A stretch of DNA of 64,000 nt. Origin: Actinomycetota bacterium (GTDB taxonomy: Bacteria > Actinomycetota > Acidimicrobiia > IMCC26256 > PALSA-555). The notes below the pieces were generated by a model. It was not told the DNA's origin and made no database searches. It saw only the letters and a program-made list of their open reading frames with translations. The stretch is from assembly GCA_003140175.1 (NCBI GenBank), contig PLJD01000026.1:31223-95222 (forward strand), read 5' to 3'. Below are positions 25,277-34,808 of the stretch, piece by piece. The position numbers and the translations under genes are program-made. The stretch's first letter is position 1. Each line of letters opens with the position of its first letter.

Positions 25277-28200
25277 TCAGGCCACGAAGTACTTGGCTTC
25301 CGGGTGCGCCACGATGATCGCCGACGTCGACTGCTCTGGGTCGAGCTGGAATTCCTCCGACAGGTGGACGCCGATCCGGGCCAGGTCGAGCAGCTCGTCG
25401 AGCTTGGCTTGATCCTCGAGCTCGGGACACGCGGGGTAGCCCCACGAGTACCGCCCACCTCGGTGCTGCTGACGAAAGAGTCCCTGCAGGGTCGGTCCGT
25501 CCTCGTCCGCGAATCCCCACTCTTCACGGATTCGGCGGTGCCAGTACTCGGCGAGTGCCTCGGTCATCTCGACCGCGAGTCCGTGGGCGAGGAGGTATTC
25601 GCGGTAGCGGTTGGCATCGAACAGCTCGCGTTCTTGCTCGGTCGCTCGTGATCCCATCGTCACGACATGGAATGCGGCGTAGTCCGCGTCGCCGCTGTCG
25701 CTTGAGCGGAAAAAGTCGGCGATGCAGAGATGACGGTCGCCGCGCTGGCGTGGGAAGGTGAACCGCAGTCGCTCGGTGGTTCGGAGCTCGTCGGTCCAGA
25801 CGACGAGATCGTTCCCTTCGGAGTTGGCCGGGAAGTAACCCCAGACCGCGGCAGGGACCAGCATCCCGTCGGCGTGTGCGATCGCCAGCTGCTCGCGGAG
25901 GATGGGCTGGAGACGCGCCTTGAACTCGGCGTCGCTCTCGGGCTTGCCGGCGTGCTTCTCGGGGCGGAACTGCCATTGGTTTCGAAACAGCGCGGTCTCG
26001 TTGAGGTACGCGGCGATCGCGTCGAGTTCGATTCCCTTGGCGACCCGACCCCCGAGGAACGGAGGTTGGTACACGGTGGCGTCAGGGGCGACGTCCGAGC
26101 GGGTGGTGGCCGCGAGAGCCGGTTCGTCGGCTCGCTTCCGCGGCGGGAGGTCGCGTCCGCCGAGCGCACGGCCGAAGTCGGCGTCGAGCGTTCCGGAGCG
26201 TTTCGCCGTCATCAGGGCGTCCATCGTTCGGAGCCCTTCGAACGCGTCCTTCCCGTAGAAGAGTCGACCGTTGTAGACCGTGCGGAGATCACGCTCGACG
26301 TACGTCCGCGTCAGCGCCGCCCCGCCGAGCAGCACCGGCATCTCCTCGAGCCCGAGCACGTTCATCTCCTCGAGGTTCTCGCGCATGATGATCGTGCTCT
26401 TGACCAGCAGCCCGCTCATGCCGATCGCGTCGGCCTCGACCTCTTTGGCCTTGTCGATGAAGGCCTGCAGCGGAGCTTTGATGCCGATGTTGTGGACGCC
26501 GTAGCCGTTGTTGGTGAGGATGATGTCGACGAGGTTCTTCCCGATGTCGTGCACGTCGCCCTTGACCGTGCCGATGACGAGGGTGCCCTTGCCGGCGGCG
26601 TCGGCGCGCTCCATGTGCGGCTCGAGGTACGCGACGGCTGCCTTCATCGTCTCTGCGCTCTGGAGCACGAACGGCAACTGCATCTCGCCCGACGCGAAGA
26701 GTTCGCCGACCACTTTCATCCCGTCGAGGAGCACGTCGTTGACGATGGCGAGCGCCGGCATCTCGCTGAGCTGCTGCTCGAGGTCTGGCTCAAGACCGTC
26801 GCGGTCACCGTCAATGATGCGGTGCTTCAGCCGCTTCGGGATCGGCCAGCCGGAGCGATCCTCACGCTGAACTGCCTCGCTCTTGACGTCGGCGAAAGCA
26901 TCCATGAGCGCGATCAGCGGGTCGTAGTCGTCGCGTCGCCGGTCGTAGACGAGATCGAGCGCGAGCTCCCGGACGTTCTCGTCGATCCGGTGCATCGGGA
27001 CGATTCGCGCCGCGTGCACGATCGCGGCGTCCAGCCCCGCTTCGACGCACTCGTGGAGGAACACGCTGTTCAGCGCGTGGCGGAGGGCCGGCTTGAGGCC
27101 GAAGCTCACGTTCGAAACGCCGAGGATGGTCGAGGCGCCGGGGAGCTCCGCCTTGACGCGTCGAATCGCCTCGATGGTCTCGATGCCGTCGCGGCGAAGA
27201 TCCTGTTGTCCTGACCCCAGAGGGAACGTCAGGCAGTCGAAGATGAGGTCCGAGCCGTCGAGCCCATAGTCGCGGGTCGCCAAGTCGTAGATACGCCGGC
27301 AGACGCGTACCTTCCATTCCGCGGTGCGCGCTTGGCCTTCCTCGTCGATGGCGAGACAGATCACCGCCGCGCCGTAGTCGCGGGCGAGCGTGAGCACCCG
27401 GTCGAGCCGAGAGCCGGGCGCTTCACCGTCCTCGAGGTTCGCCGAGTTGAGGATGCACTTCCCGCCCGCGTGCTGGAGCCCGGCTTCCATCACTTGGGGC
27501 TCGGTGGAGTCGAAGACGAGCGGGAGTGGTGCCTGGGTCGCGAAGCGGCTGGCGATCTGGTCCATGTCGGCGACGCCGTCCCGGCCGACATAGTCGACGC
27601 AGACGTCGAGCACGTGGGCTCCGTCCTTGACCTGCTCCCGTGCCACCTGGACGCAGCTATCCCAGTCCTCAGCCAGGAGCGCCTCCCGGAACTGCTTCGA
27701 TCCGTTCGCGTTCGTCCGTTCCCCGACCACCAGGAAGGACGTGTCCTGATGGAACGGCACGTGCGAGTAGATCGAGGCGGCACCCGGCTCGGAGACCGGT
27801 TCCCGCTGCAAAGGGGGACGGTCAGATCCGATGCGGTCGACCACCGCTTTGAGGTGCTCGGGCGTGGTACCGCAGCATCCGCCCACGATGTTGACGCCGA
27901 ATTCGGAGACGAACCGCTCGTGAGCCTCGGCGAGCTGGTCGGGGGTCAGGTCGTAGTGCGTGCGACCGTCGACGACGGAGGGGAGCCCGGCGTTCGGGAG
28001 ACAGGAAATGAAGGTCCGCGCGTGCTGACCGAGGTACCGGACGTGTTCGGCCATCTCGGCCGGCCCAGTCGCGCAGTTCAGGCCGATCACGTCGGGACGA
28101 AGGGCCTCGAGCGTTGTCAGGGCCGCGCCAATCTCGGAACCGAGCAGCATCCGGCCGGTCGTCTCAACGGTGACCTGGACCATCAGGGGAACGGTCGCGC

Positions 28201-28744
28201 CGGCGCGCTGCATGGCCGTGCGCGCCGCCGCGATGGCCGCCTTGCCTTGGAGGAGGTCTTGGACGGTTTCGACCAGGATCGCGTCCACGCCGCCGTCGAG
28301 GAGGCCCTCCATCTGGGGGACGTAGGCGTCGCGGAGCTCGGCGAAGCGAATATGGCCGAGCGAGGGGAGCTTGGTCCCGGGGCCAACCGAACCGATGACA
28401 AATCGCGGGCGGTCCGGCGTGGAGTGCCCTGATGCCACCTCGCGGGCGATCCGGGCTGCGGTCGCGTTGAGCTCCCGGGTCTGTTCGGGGATCCCGTACT
28501 CGGCGAGGACCACGGGGAACGCGCCGAACGTGGCGGTCTCGACGGCGTCGACGCCGACCGAGAGGAACTCATCGTGCATCTGGCGGATCACGTCTGGCCG
28601 GGAGAGCACCAGCTGCTCGTTGCAGCCCTCGAGGGAGGCCCCGCCGAAGTCGTCTTCGGAGAGCTCTTGGTTCTGCACCCAGGTACCAAAGGCACCATCG
28701 AAGATGACGACGCGCTCGCGCACCGCGGCAAGGAGATCGGCCAC
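25277..28744 (-). CDS. metH: Cobalamin-dependent methionine synthase
   Basis: 1155 residues with all four MetH modules: homocysteine-binding barrel (1-320; zinc-binding GGCCGTTPEH), methyltetrahydrofolate-binding barrel (about 340-620), B12 domain with the axial histidine in GTVKGDVHDIGKNL, and C-terminal activation domain (about 840-1155; RYSWGYPACPELEDQ). It methylates homocysteine to methionine. The GTG start at 28744 has TAACCT 6 bases upstream, so the mRNA is probably leaderless. I found no cobalamin riboswitch in the 90 bases before it. Confidence 0.97.
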   Translation of the reverse strand: MADLLAAVRERVVIFDGAFGTWVQNQELSEDDFGGASLEGCNEQLVLSRPDVIRQMHDEFLSVGVDAVETATFGAFPVVLAEYGIPEQTRELNATAARIAREVASGHSTPDRPRFVIGSVGPGTKLPSLGHIRFAELRDAYVPQMEGLLDGGVDAILVETVQDLLQGKAAIAAARTAMQRAGATVPLMVQVTVETTGRMLLGSEIGAALTTLEALRPDVIGLNCATGPAEMAEHVRYLGQHARTFISCLPNAGLPSVVDGRTHYDLTPDQLAEAHERFVSEFGVNIVGGCCGTTPEHLKAVVDRIGSDRPPLQREPVSEPGAASIYSHVPFHQDTSFLVVGERTNANGSKQFREALLAEDWDSCVQVAREQVKDGAHVLDVCVDYVGRDGVADMDQIASRFATQAPLPLVFDSTEPQVMEAGLQHAGGKCILNSANLEDGEAPGSRLDRVLTLARDYGAAVICLAIDEEGQARTAEWKVRVCRRIYDLATRDYGLDGSDLIFDCLTFPLGSGQQDLRRDGIETIEAIRRVKAELPGASTILGVSNVSFGLKPALRHALNSVFLHECVEAGLDAAIVHAARIVPMHRIDENVRELALDLVYDRRRDDYDPLIALMDAFADVKSEAVQREDRSGWPIPKRLKHRIIDGDRDGLEPDLEQQLSEMPALAIVNDVLLDGMKVVGELFASGEMQLPFVLQSAETMKAAVAYLEPHMERADAAGKGTLVIGTVKGDVHDIGKNLVDIILTNNGYGVHNIGIKAPLQAFIDKAKEVEADAIGMSGLLVKSTIIMRENLEEMNVLGLEEMPVLLGGAALTRTYVERDLRTVYNGRLFYGKDAFEGLRTMDALMTAKRSGTLDADFGRALGGRDLPPRKRADEPALAATTRSDVAPDATVYQPPFLGGRVAKGIELDAIAAYLNETALFRNQWQFRPEKHAGKPESDAEFKARLQPILREQLAIAHADGMLVPAAVWGYFPANSEGNDLVVWTDELRTTERLRFTFPRQRGDRHLCIADFFRSSDSGDADYAAFHVVTMGSRATEQERELFDANRYREYLLAHGLAVEMTEALAEYWHRRIREEWGFADEDGPTLQGLFRQQHRGGRYSWGYPACPELEDQAKLDELLDLARIGVHLSEEFQLDPEQSTSAIIVAHPEAKYFVA

Positions 28745-28750
28745 GCGCTC

Positions 28751-28756
28751 AGGTTA
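28751..28756 (-). promoter_or_regulatory. -10 box of a leaderless metH promoter
   Basis: TAACCT on the minus strand ends 6 bases before the GTG start. The -35 region is weak. Confidence 0.55.
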
Positions 28757-28834
28757 CCGGTGCAGGCTCCGTGCGATGCGAAGCGGTTTCGGCCGCCGCG
28801 TGGAGGTTCGGGCCACCCGGCGCGTCCTGGTGGG

Positions 28835-29593
28835 TCAAATCGGGAGCCTGCGGAACACGGGCTTGGGCAGATGGCGGAGCACGACCATCACCCAGCGCAG
28901 GGCGGGTGGGACCCAGATGAGCTCGCGCCCTTCTGCGATCCCGCGCACGATGGCGTCGGCGACGGTGTCGGGGGTCACGGCGAGCGCGGCCGCCGCGAGC
29001 CCGGCGGTCATCTTCGTGTGCACGAAACCCGGTCGTACCACCAAGACCCGAACGCCGGTCCCGGCAAGCGATTCCCCGAGCCCCTGGAGGTAGCCGTCGA
29101 ACCCGGCCTTGGAGGAGCCGTAGATGAAGTTCGACCGGCGCACGCGCTCGCCCGCGACCGATGAGAGGCCCACGATCACGCCGTGGCCCTGGGCTCGCAG
29201 CCGTTGTGTCACCGCCGAGAGCACCGAGACCGCACCGAGATAGTTCACGCCGGCGATCTCGACGGCCTTGGCCCGGTCGTGCTCGGCCGCGTGTTGGTCT
29301 CCGAGTACGCCGAAGGTCACGAGGATCAGGTCGATGTCTGCGGTCGTGAAGATCCGATCGACGAGGCGTTCGTGACTGGCGTAGTCGACGGCGTCGAACG
29401 GAACGCAGTCGACCTCGGTCGCGCCGGCCTCTCGAAGCTCGTGGGCCAGCTTGTCGAGCCGATCTGGTTCGCGACTCGCGAGGACGACCGACCGTGTGCG
29501 GTCGCGGACCAAGCGATGCAGCGTCGCGGCGGCGATGTCGGAGGCTGCGCCGAGCACGAGGACTCGCTGCACCGAGCCGAGTCCGTCTTGCAT
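28835..29593 (-). CDS. dprE2: Decaprenylphospho-2-keto-D-erythro-pentose reductase (DprE2)
   Basis: 252 residues; short-chain dehydrogenase with VLVLGAASDIAAATLHRL in place of the common TGxxxGIG, SSVAGERVRRSNFIYGSSKAG carrying Ser-Tyr-Lys, and VRPGFVHTKMT. The motifs and the position 4 bases after dprE1 identify it as DprE2, which reduces the keto intermediate to decaprenylphosphoryl-arabinose, the arabinose donor of cell-wall arabinan. It acts with DprE1. Confidence 0.92.
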   Translation of the reverse strand: MQDGLGSVQRVLVLGAASDIAAATLHRLVRDRTRSVVLASREPDRLDKLAHELREAGATEVDCVPFDAVDYASHERLVDRIFTTADIDLILVTFGVLGDQHAAEHDRAKAVEIAGVNYLGAVSVLSAVTQRLRAQGHGVIVGLSSVAGERVRRSNFIYGSSKAGFDGYLQGLGESLAGTGVRVLVVRPGFVHTKMTAGLAAAALAVTPDTVADAIVRGIAEGRELIWVPPALRWVMVVLRHLPKPVFRRLPI

Positions 29594-29597
29594 CAGG

Positions 29598-30953
29598 TCA
29601 CCGAAGCGCGAGTCGGCGGGCGAGATCGGACTGCATCACGTGAGACGGGTCCACGCGCTCGCGCAGCGCGCGCAGCCGGTCGAGGTCGGGATACATCTGC
29701 GGGACGAGCTCCGGGGCGAGCCGGGAGTCTTTCGCGAGATAGACGCGTCCGCCGGCCTCGACGACCAGCTGGTCCAGCTCGTCGAGGAGCCGACCCAGGC
29801 CCGACGTGGCGGCCGGGATGTCGAGGGCCAGGGTCCAGCCGGCGATCGGAAACGACAACGGGCCGGAGTTGCCAGGACCGAATCGCTTCAGGATGGCCAG
29901 GAAGGACGGGCAGCTCGCGCCGCTGAGGCGCTCGAGGGTCTGGCGGACGGTGGTGGTCGCGGCGTCCGGCACGGCGTACTGGTACTGAACAAAGCCGCGA
30001 CGCCCGTAGAGGCGGTTCCAGTCCCGCACCCCGTCTAGCGGATGGAAGAACGCGGGAATCGACTCGAGGTGGCCGAGCCGGCGGCGGGGGGCTCGTCGGA
30101 ACCAGAACTCGTTGAACGCGGCGATCGTGAGGCGGTTCAGGAGACCGTTGGGTACCCAGGTGGGCGCGGCGAGCCGAGTGGTCGGGGCGAACGCGCAGGG
30201 TTCGTTCCGAAGCCCAGCCGGCAACGCGGCGAGGGGCGCGTGATCGCCGCGGGTGAGCACCGACCGTCCGAGCGATCGGCCCGACGCGAGGCAGTCGATC
30301 CACGCTACGGAGTATCGGTACCGCTGGTCGCTCTCGACCATGGTGGTCATCAAGGTGTCGAGGTCGTCGATCCGCTCGGTATCGACGAGCATGCGGGACG
30401 TCTCGATGGGAACCAGCCGGAACGATGCCTCGGTCACGACCCCGGTCAACCCGAGTGCCCCGGCGGTGCCCCAGAACAGCTCGGCGTCGCTCGCCGGGGT
30501 CACCTCGAGTGCACCGGTCGGTGTGCGCAGGGTGAACCGATCGACGTGGTTCGCGAAGCTGCCCTCGAGGTGATGGTTCTTGCCGTGGATGTCGGCGGCC
30601 AGCGCACCGCCCACGGTCACGAAGCGGGTGCCGGGCGTGACGGGCACAAAGAACCCCTCGGGCACCAGGACCCGCAGCAGCTGGTCCAAGCTGGTCCCGG
30701 CCTCGGCCCGGACGGTGGCCGCCGCGTGGTCCAGGGAGCACTGCGCGGCCAGCTGCGTGCAGTCGAGCACGTCGCCCCCCGCGTTCTGTGCCGCGTCGCC
30801 GTAGCTTCGCCCCAGGCCGCGAGCCACGATCCCCCGTGGGCCGACGTCGTCGAAGGCCTGGTCGACCTGGGTCCGCGTGGTGGGCGTGGTGACCCGGGCG
30901 GCACTGGGAGCGGTTCGCCCCCAGCCCGTCAACAGGGTGTTCGGATCAGGCAT
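29598..30953 (-). CDS. dprE1: Decaprenylphosphoryl-beta-D-ribose oxidase (DprE1)
   Basis: 451 residues from ATG 30953, where recognisable sequence begins ([14 protein letters not shown]). VAO-type FAD domain: [13 protein letters not shown] and the flavin-contacting [11 protein letters not shown]-terminal substrate domain with [18 protein letters not shown]. It oxidises decaprenylphosphoryl-ribose at C2 for arabinose donor synthesis. The position equal to mycobacterial Cys387 (GWNVCVD) reads GWTLALD, i.e. Ala376 (codon at 29826-29828). That cysteine is the covalent target of benzothiazinones, so this enzyme should lack it. Confidence 0.94.
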   Translation of the reverse strand: MPDPNTLLTGWGRTAPSAARVTTPTTRTQVDQAFDDVGPRGIVARGLGRSYGDAAQNAGGDVLDCTQLAAQCSLDHAAATVRAEAGTSLDQLLRVLVPEGFFVPVTPGTRFVTVGGALAADIHGKNHHLEGSFANHVDRFTLRTPTGALEVTPASDAELFWGTAGALGLTGVVTEASFRLVPIETSRMLVDTERIDDLDTLMTTMVESDQRYRYSVAWIDCLASGRSLGRSVLTRGDHAPLAALPAGLRNEPCAFAPTTRLAAPTWVPNGLLNRLTIAAFNEFWFRRAPRRRLGHLESIPAFFHPLDGVRDWNRLYGRRGFVQYQYAVPDAATTTVRQTLERLSGASCPSFLAILKRFGPGNSGPLSFPIAGWTLALDIPAATSGLGRLLDELDQLVVEAGGRVYLAKDSRLAPELVPQMYPDLDRLRALRERVDPSHVMQSDLARRLALR

Positions 30954-31144
30954 CGTGGGCCGTGGTGTGGGGTGTCGGGGTCCGCGGCGAACCCCTGGTG
31001 GCGGTGCGTGTCGTCCCGCGTGCCGCACCGATCGGGCGGTCGAGCTGCCGCGTCGCCGACCGCGGGTCGGTGAGCGGCATTGAGCAAGGGTATCGAAGCG
31101 CGGCGCTGGCGCCGCCCACCGCCAACGCGGTGGCCGGGGCGCTA

Positions 31145-31150
31145 TAGCGT
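31145..31150 (+). promoter_or_regulatory. -10 box for the leucyl aminopeptidase gene
   Basis: TAGCGT (or the overlapping TATAGC at 31143) about 30 bases before GTG 31181, leaving a short leader with ribosome site GAGGAGGGG. The rest of the divergent 30954-31180 gap shows no other feature. Confidence 0.45.
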
Positions 31151-31180
31151 CGGGCGAGCGACCGACGAGGAGGGGCCCGG

Positions 31181-32716
31181 GTGCCGATCAGCTTTGGCGT
31201 GACCAGCCAGACCATTGACCGCGCACGCGCCGATCTGCTCGCCGTGCCCGTGTTCGCGGACCGAGTTCTCGGTCCGGGCGCCGATGTCGTCGACCGCGCG
31301 CTCGGGGGACGCCTGGCCGGCTTCATGGAAGACGTGGGTTTCGCCGGTAAGCCGGATGAGACGCTCACCGTGCCGACCCTCGGCTCGACCGTGGCGCCCG
31401 CGGCGGTGCTCGTCGGCCTCGGCGAACCCGCGGCGCTCACGCCCGATGTGCTGCGTCGGGCTGCGGCCAGCGTCGCCCGCCGAGCGAACCACGCCCGGTC
31501 GGTGGTGACCTCGCTGCTGGCCGCGGGCGATTTGGCGCCCGGCGTGGCGGCGCAGGCACTCGCGGAAGGGTTCGTGCTCGGCGCCTACCGCTTCGTCGAG
31601 TACAAGTCGGACCGCGGCGTGTCGAAGCTCGCCCGCGTCACGCTGGCGGGGGGGCGCGGAGCTGAGACGCGTGCCGGCCTGGACCGGGGGGCGGTCGTGG
31701 CCGGCGCCGTCAGCTGGGCTCGCGACATGGTGAATGAGCCCTCGGGTGCCAAATCGCCGGCCGAGTTCGCCGCCGCCGCCCGCCGCCTCCTGGCCGGCAA
31801 AGGCGTGACAGTCACGGTGATGAGCGAGGCCGAGCTGCGGGCCCAGAAGATGGGCGGTGTCCTCGGCGTCGGTCAGGGCTCGACGCGTCCCCCGCGTTTC
31901 GTCAAGGTCGTCTACCAGCCGCGCGGCGCCCGCGGACCGGGCACGTTGGCACTCGTCGGCAAGGGGGTGGTGTTCGACTCGGGAGGCCTCTCCCTCAAGA
32001 CCGCCTCCGGCATGGAGACGATGAAGACCGACATGTCGGGCGCGGCGGCAGTCTTGGCCGCGATGTCGGCGCTGCAGGCGCTCAAGGTGCGGCATCGCGT
32101 CGTGGCGTACGCGCCGATGGTCGAGAACATGCCGAGCGGCAGCGCGATCCGGCCCGGTGACGTGCTGCGGATGCGCAACGGGACCACGGTTGAGGTCCTG
32201 AACACCGACGCCGAAGGGCGCCTGATCCTCGCCGACGCCTTGGCACTGGCCGTCTCGCAGCGGGCGGATGCCATCGTCGACGTCGCCACCCTCACCGGTG
32301 CGTGCGTGGTCGCGCTCGGCGAGAAAGTGGCCGGGATCATGGGAGATCCCTCGCCCTGGGTCGAGCAGGTCCGCGCCGCGGCGGACCGGGCCGGTGAGCC
32401 CATGTGGCCGCTGCCGTTGCCCGGCGACTACCGCAAGCTCCTCGACTCCGAGGTCGCCGATCTCCGAAACATCAGCACCGGCGGCTACGGCGGAGCTCTC
32501 ACGGCGGGCCTGTTCCTACAGAGCTTCGTCGGCGACGTGCCCTGGGCGCATCTCGACATCGCGGGTCCGGCGCGGGCTGCTGCCGACGACGGGGAACTCA
32601 CGCGGGGTGGCACCGGCTTCGCGGTGCGCACCCTCTTGGAGCTTGCGAGCACCTTCGAAGCACCCGTGCGTCCGAACGGCCGCCCTCGCCCCCGGACGGC
32701 CAAGCGTCGATCCTGA
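31181..32716 (+). CDS. pepA: Leucyl aminopeptidase (M17)
   Basis: 511 residues. N-terminal alpha/beta domain (1-170) and M17 catalytic domain with the metal and active-site motifs [21 protein letters not shown], and the signature [14 protein letters not shown]. It is a cytoplasmic zinc or manganese peptidase removing N-terminal residues. The GTG start follows GAGGAGGGG. The C-terminal 15 residues are basic ([10 protein letters not shown]) and may be disordered. It is divergent from dprE1 and convergent with the MoeB-like gene. Confidence 0.96.
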   Translation: MPISFGVTSQTIDRARADLLAVPVFADRVLGPGADVVDRALGGRLAGFMEDVGFAGKPDETLTVPTLGSTVAPAAVLVGLGEPAALTPDVLRRAAASVARRANHARSVVTSLLAAGDLAPGVAAQALAEGFVLGAYRFVEYKSDRGVSKLARVTLAGGRGAETRAGLDRGAVVAGAVSWARDMVNEPSGAKSPAEFAAAARRLLAGKGVTVTVMSEAELRAQKMGGVLGVGQGSTRPPRFVKVVYQPRGARGPGTLALVGKGVVFDSGGLSLKTASGMETMKTDMSGAAAVLAAMSALQALKVRHRVVAYAPMVENMPSGSAIRPGDVLRMRNGTTVEVLNTDAEGRLILADALALAVSQRADAIVDVATLTGACVVALGEKVAGIMGDPSPWVEQVRAAADRAGEPMWPLPLPGDYRKLLDSEVADLRNISTGGYGGALTAGLFLQSFVGDVPWAHLDIAGPARAAADDGELTRGGTGFAVRTLLELASTFEAPVRPNGRPRPRTAKRRS

Positions 32717-32754
32717 ACCCGACGCCGCCGCGTCCGGGGTGACCACCGGTCCGC

Positions 32755-33939
32755 TCAGTGCGCGGACGCCCCGGCGTCGACGAGGGTCGCGTGTGGCAAA
32801 CAGAGATCGTCGTACTCCGCGATGACGATCGGTGGCGCGTCCGCACCACAGGTCGGGCACGCTGGATCGCGGCGCACCTTGAAGGTACGGAAGCTCTCCT
32901 CGAGCGCGTCGTAGGCGAGGAGGCGACCGATGAGCGGGTCGCCGAGATCGAGGAGGAGCTTGATCGTCTCGAGCGCCTGGATCGACCCGATGATCCCCGG
33001 GAGCACACCGAGGACCCCCGCCTCGGCGCAGCTCGGCGCCAGCTCGGGCGGGGGCGGTTCGGGGAGCAGGCACCGGTAACAGGGCCCCTCGTAGGGCTTG
33101 AACACGGTGGCTTGGCCCTCGAAGCGGAAGATCGACCCGTGAACGACCGGGATGCGTTGGAGCAGCGACGCGTCGTTCAGGAGGTAGCGGGTCGGGAAGT
33201 TGTCCGTCCCGTCGACGACCACGTCGTAGCCGTCGATGACCTCGAGCACGTTGTCGGCCCCGAGCCGGACGTCGTAGGTCACGACGTCGACGTCTGGGTT
33301 GAGCTCGGTGAGCGTCTTCTTGGCCGAGTCGACCTTGCGCTCGCCGATGCGGTCGACGTTGTGGAGGATCTGGCGCTGCAGGTTGGACGCGTCGACGACG
33401 TCCATGTCGACGATGCCCAGCGTGCCCACGCCGGCGGCGGCGAGATAGAGGGCCGCGGGTGAGCCGAGCCCGCCCGCTCCGAGCAACAGCACCTTGCTCT
33501 CGAGGAGCCGCTGCTGACCGGCCTCGCCGACCTCGGGGAGGAGCAGGTGGCGGCCGTAGCGATTGCGTTGCTCGGGGTTCAAGACCGCAGGCGTGATCCA
33601 GTCCCGCCCCTCGTTCTTCCAGCGGCCGAACCCGCCGACCATGGACTGCACGTCGGTGTACCCGAGGTCCTGGAGCGTGTCGGCTGCGAACGCCGAGCGC
33701 ACGCCGCCCGCGCAGTACACGACGATGGGCTGGTCCTTGTCCGGGAGCCGGTTCTCGATCTGGGCCTCGAGGTGGCCGCGGGGGATGAAGAGCGCGTCGG
33801 GGATGGTGCCCTGCTCGTACTCGTCCTGCTCGCGCACGTCGAGGAAGGTCGCGTCGCTGAGGCGCGCCTCCGCCGAGGCGGGATCGATCTCGCGGATTCG
33901 CTGCTTGGTCGCGCCGAGCAGGTCACGGAAGCCGGGCAT
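32755..33939 (-). CDS. Rhodanese-ThiF/MoeB adenylyltransferase
   Basis: 394 residues. Rhodanese domain first (1-118; catalytic C76 in VVYCAGGVRS), then a ThiF/MoeB adenylation domain (about 125-370) with ATP-binding GAGGLGSPAALYLAAAG, and zinc-type Cys pairs CYRC and CPTC. Such enzymes adenylate the C-terminal Gly of a sulfur-carrier protein and supply sulfur for molybdopterin, thiamine, cysteine or tRNA thiolation. MoeZ-type proteins usually carry rhodanese at the C-terminus; here the order is reversed. No sulfur-carrier gene lies next to it, so the pathway is open. Confidence 0.92.
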   Translation of the reverse strand: MPGFRDLLGATKQRIREIDPASAEARLSDATFLDVREQDEYEQGTIPDALFIPRGHLEAQIENRLPDKDQPIVVYCAGGVRSAFAADTLQDLGYTDVQSMVGGFGRWKNEGRDWITPAVLNPEQRNRYGRHLLLPEVGEAGQQRLLESKVLLLGAGGLGSPAALYLAAAGVGTLGIVDMDVVDASNLQRQILHNVDRIGERKVDSAKKTLTELNPDVDVVTYDVRLGADNVLEVIDGYDVVVDGTDNFPTRYLLNDASLLQRIPVVHGSIFRFEGQATVFKPYEGPCYRCLLPEPPPPELAPSCAEAGVLGVLPGIIGSIQALETIKLLLDLGDPLIGRLLAYDALEESFRTFKVRRDPACPTCGADAPPIVIAEYDDLCLPHATLVDAGASAH

Positions 33940-33962
33940 GGGTACCTCCTCCTGTCTTTGAA

Positions 33963-33991
33963 ATGCTAGGTCAAGGGTCGGAAATTCCCAA
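33963..33991 (-). promoter_or_regulatory. Promoter of the MoeB-like gene
   Basis: Minus strand: TTGGGA (33986-33991), 17-base spacer, TAGCAT (33963-33968), then a leader of about 23 bases with AGGAGGAG before the ATG. One of the best -35/-10 pairs in the window. Confidence 0.6.
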
Positions 33992-33999
33992 CCGGGGGC

Positions 34000-34758
34000 T
34001 CAGAGGGCGGCGACGATCGAGGGCAGGACCTGCCCGATCCGGTCTCGGAGCACGGCGTCGGCGGCCTCGTCGAAGGGGGTCGGCTCGGCGTTCACCACGA
34101 TCAGGCGGGCCCGGTTTGCCAACGCGTACTCGGGCAGTCGGGCCGCGGGGTACACGGACAGCGAGGTCCCGACGGCGAGGAACACGTCCGCCCGGGCAGC
34201 CGCCTCCTGGGCGTGGGCCAGATCGGAGGCGACGAGGTTCTCACCGAAGCTGATCGTCGCCGACTTCAAGATGCCGCCACACTCGGGGCAGTCGGGGTCG
34301 TCCTCGCCCGCTCGGACTCGGTCCAGCGCGACCGCCATCGGTGCCCGCCAGGCGCACGACAGGCATTTGACGTCGCGGACGTTGCCGTGGATCTCGATGA
34401 TCTTGTCCGGGGTGGTGCCGGCGGCGTGGTGCAGCCCGTCGATGTTCTGGGTCACGAGGGTGTCCAGCGATGCCGTGCGTTCGAGGTCGACCAGGGCCCG
34501 GTGGCCCTCGTTGGGTTCCGCCGTCCAATACTTGCTGTCGACGCGGTTGCGCCAGCTCTGGCGTCGGACGTCGGGGTCCCGGACGTAGTACTGCAGCGTC
34601 GCCGTTTTCTCCGCGGCTGGGTTCTTCGTCCAGACGCCGTCGGGCCCCCGGAAGTCCGGGATCCCGGACTCGGTGGAGATCCCGGCACCGGTCAGCACCA
34701 CGGTCCGCTGCGCGGCCCGCAACCACGCCGCGACCTGCTCCGGGGTGGGTGGCACCAC
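34000..34758 (-). CDS. Sirtuin, NAD-dependent protein deacylase
   Basis: 252 residues from the GTG at 34758 (VVPPTPEQV). Sir2 motifs in order: GAGISTESGIPDFRG, TQNIDGLHHAAG, catalytic His in EIHGN, zinc ligands CLSC and CPECGG, and GTSLSVYPAA. It removes acyl groups from lysines using NAD, possibly regulating acyl-CoA-related enzymes nearby, though that link is inference. No Tyr/Arg pair typical of desuccinylases is obvious in the expected region, so I do not name the acyl preference. Confidence 0.93.
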   Translation of the reverse strand: MVPPTPEQVAAWLRAAQRTVVLTGAGISTESGIPDFRGPDGVWTKNPAAEKTATLQYYVRDPDVRRQSWRNRVDSKYWTAEPNEGHRALVDLERTASLDTLVTQNIDGLHHAAGTTPDKIIEIHGNVRDVKCLSCAWRAPMAVALDRVRAGEDDPDCPECGGILKSATISFGENLVASDLAHAQEAAARADVFLAVGTSLSVYPAARLPEYALANRARLIVVNAEPTPFDEAADAVLRDRIGQVLPSIVAAL

Positions 34759-34808
34759 GCCAGTCTCGCGGCTCAGACGCGAGGACCCAGGCGGGACGGG
34801 TCGGCGGG

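Noticed and set aside
28745..28834. Cobalamin riboswitch upstream of metH
   Set aside because: Only 90 bases separate metH from dprE2, no B12-box-like sequence is seen, and a -10 box 6 bases from the start codon leaves no room for a leader.
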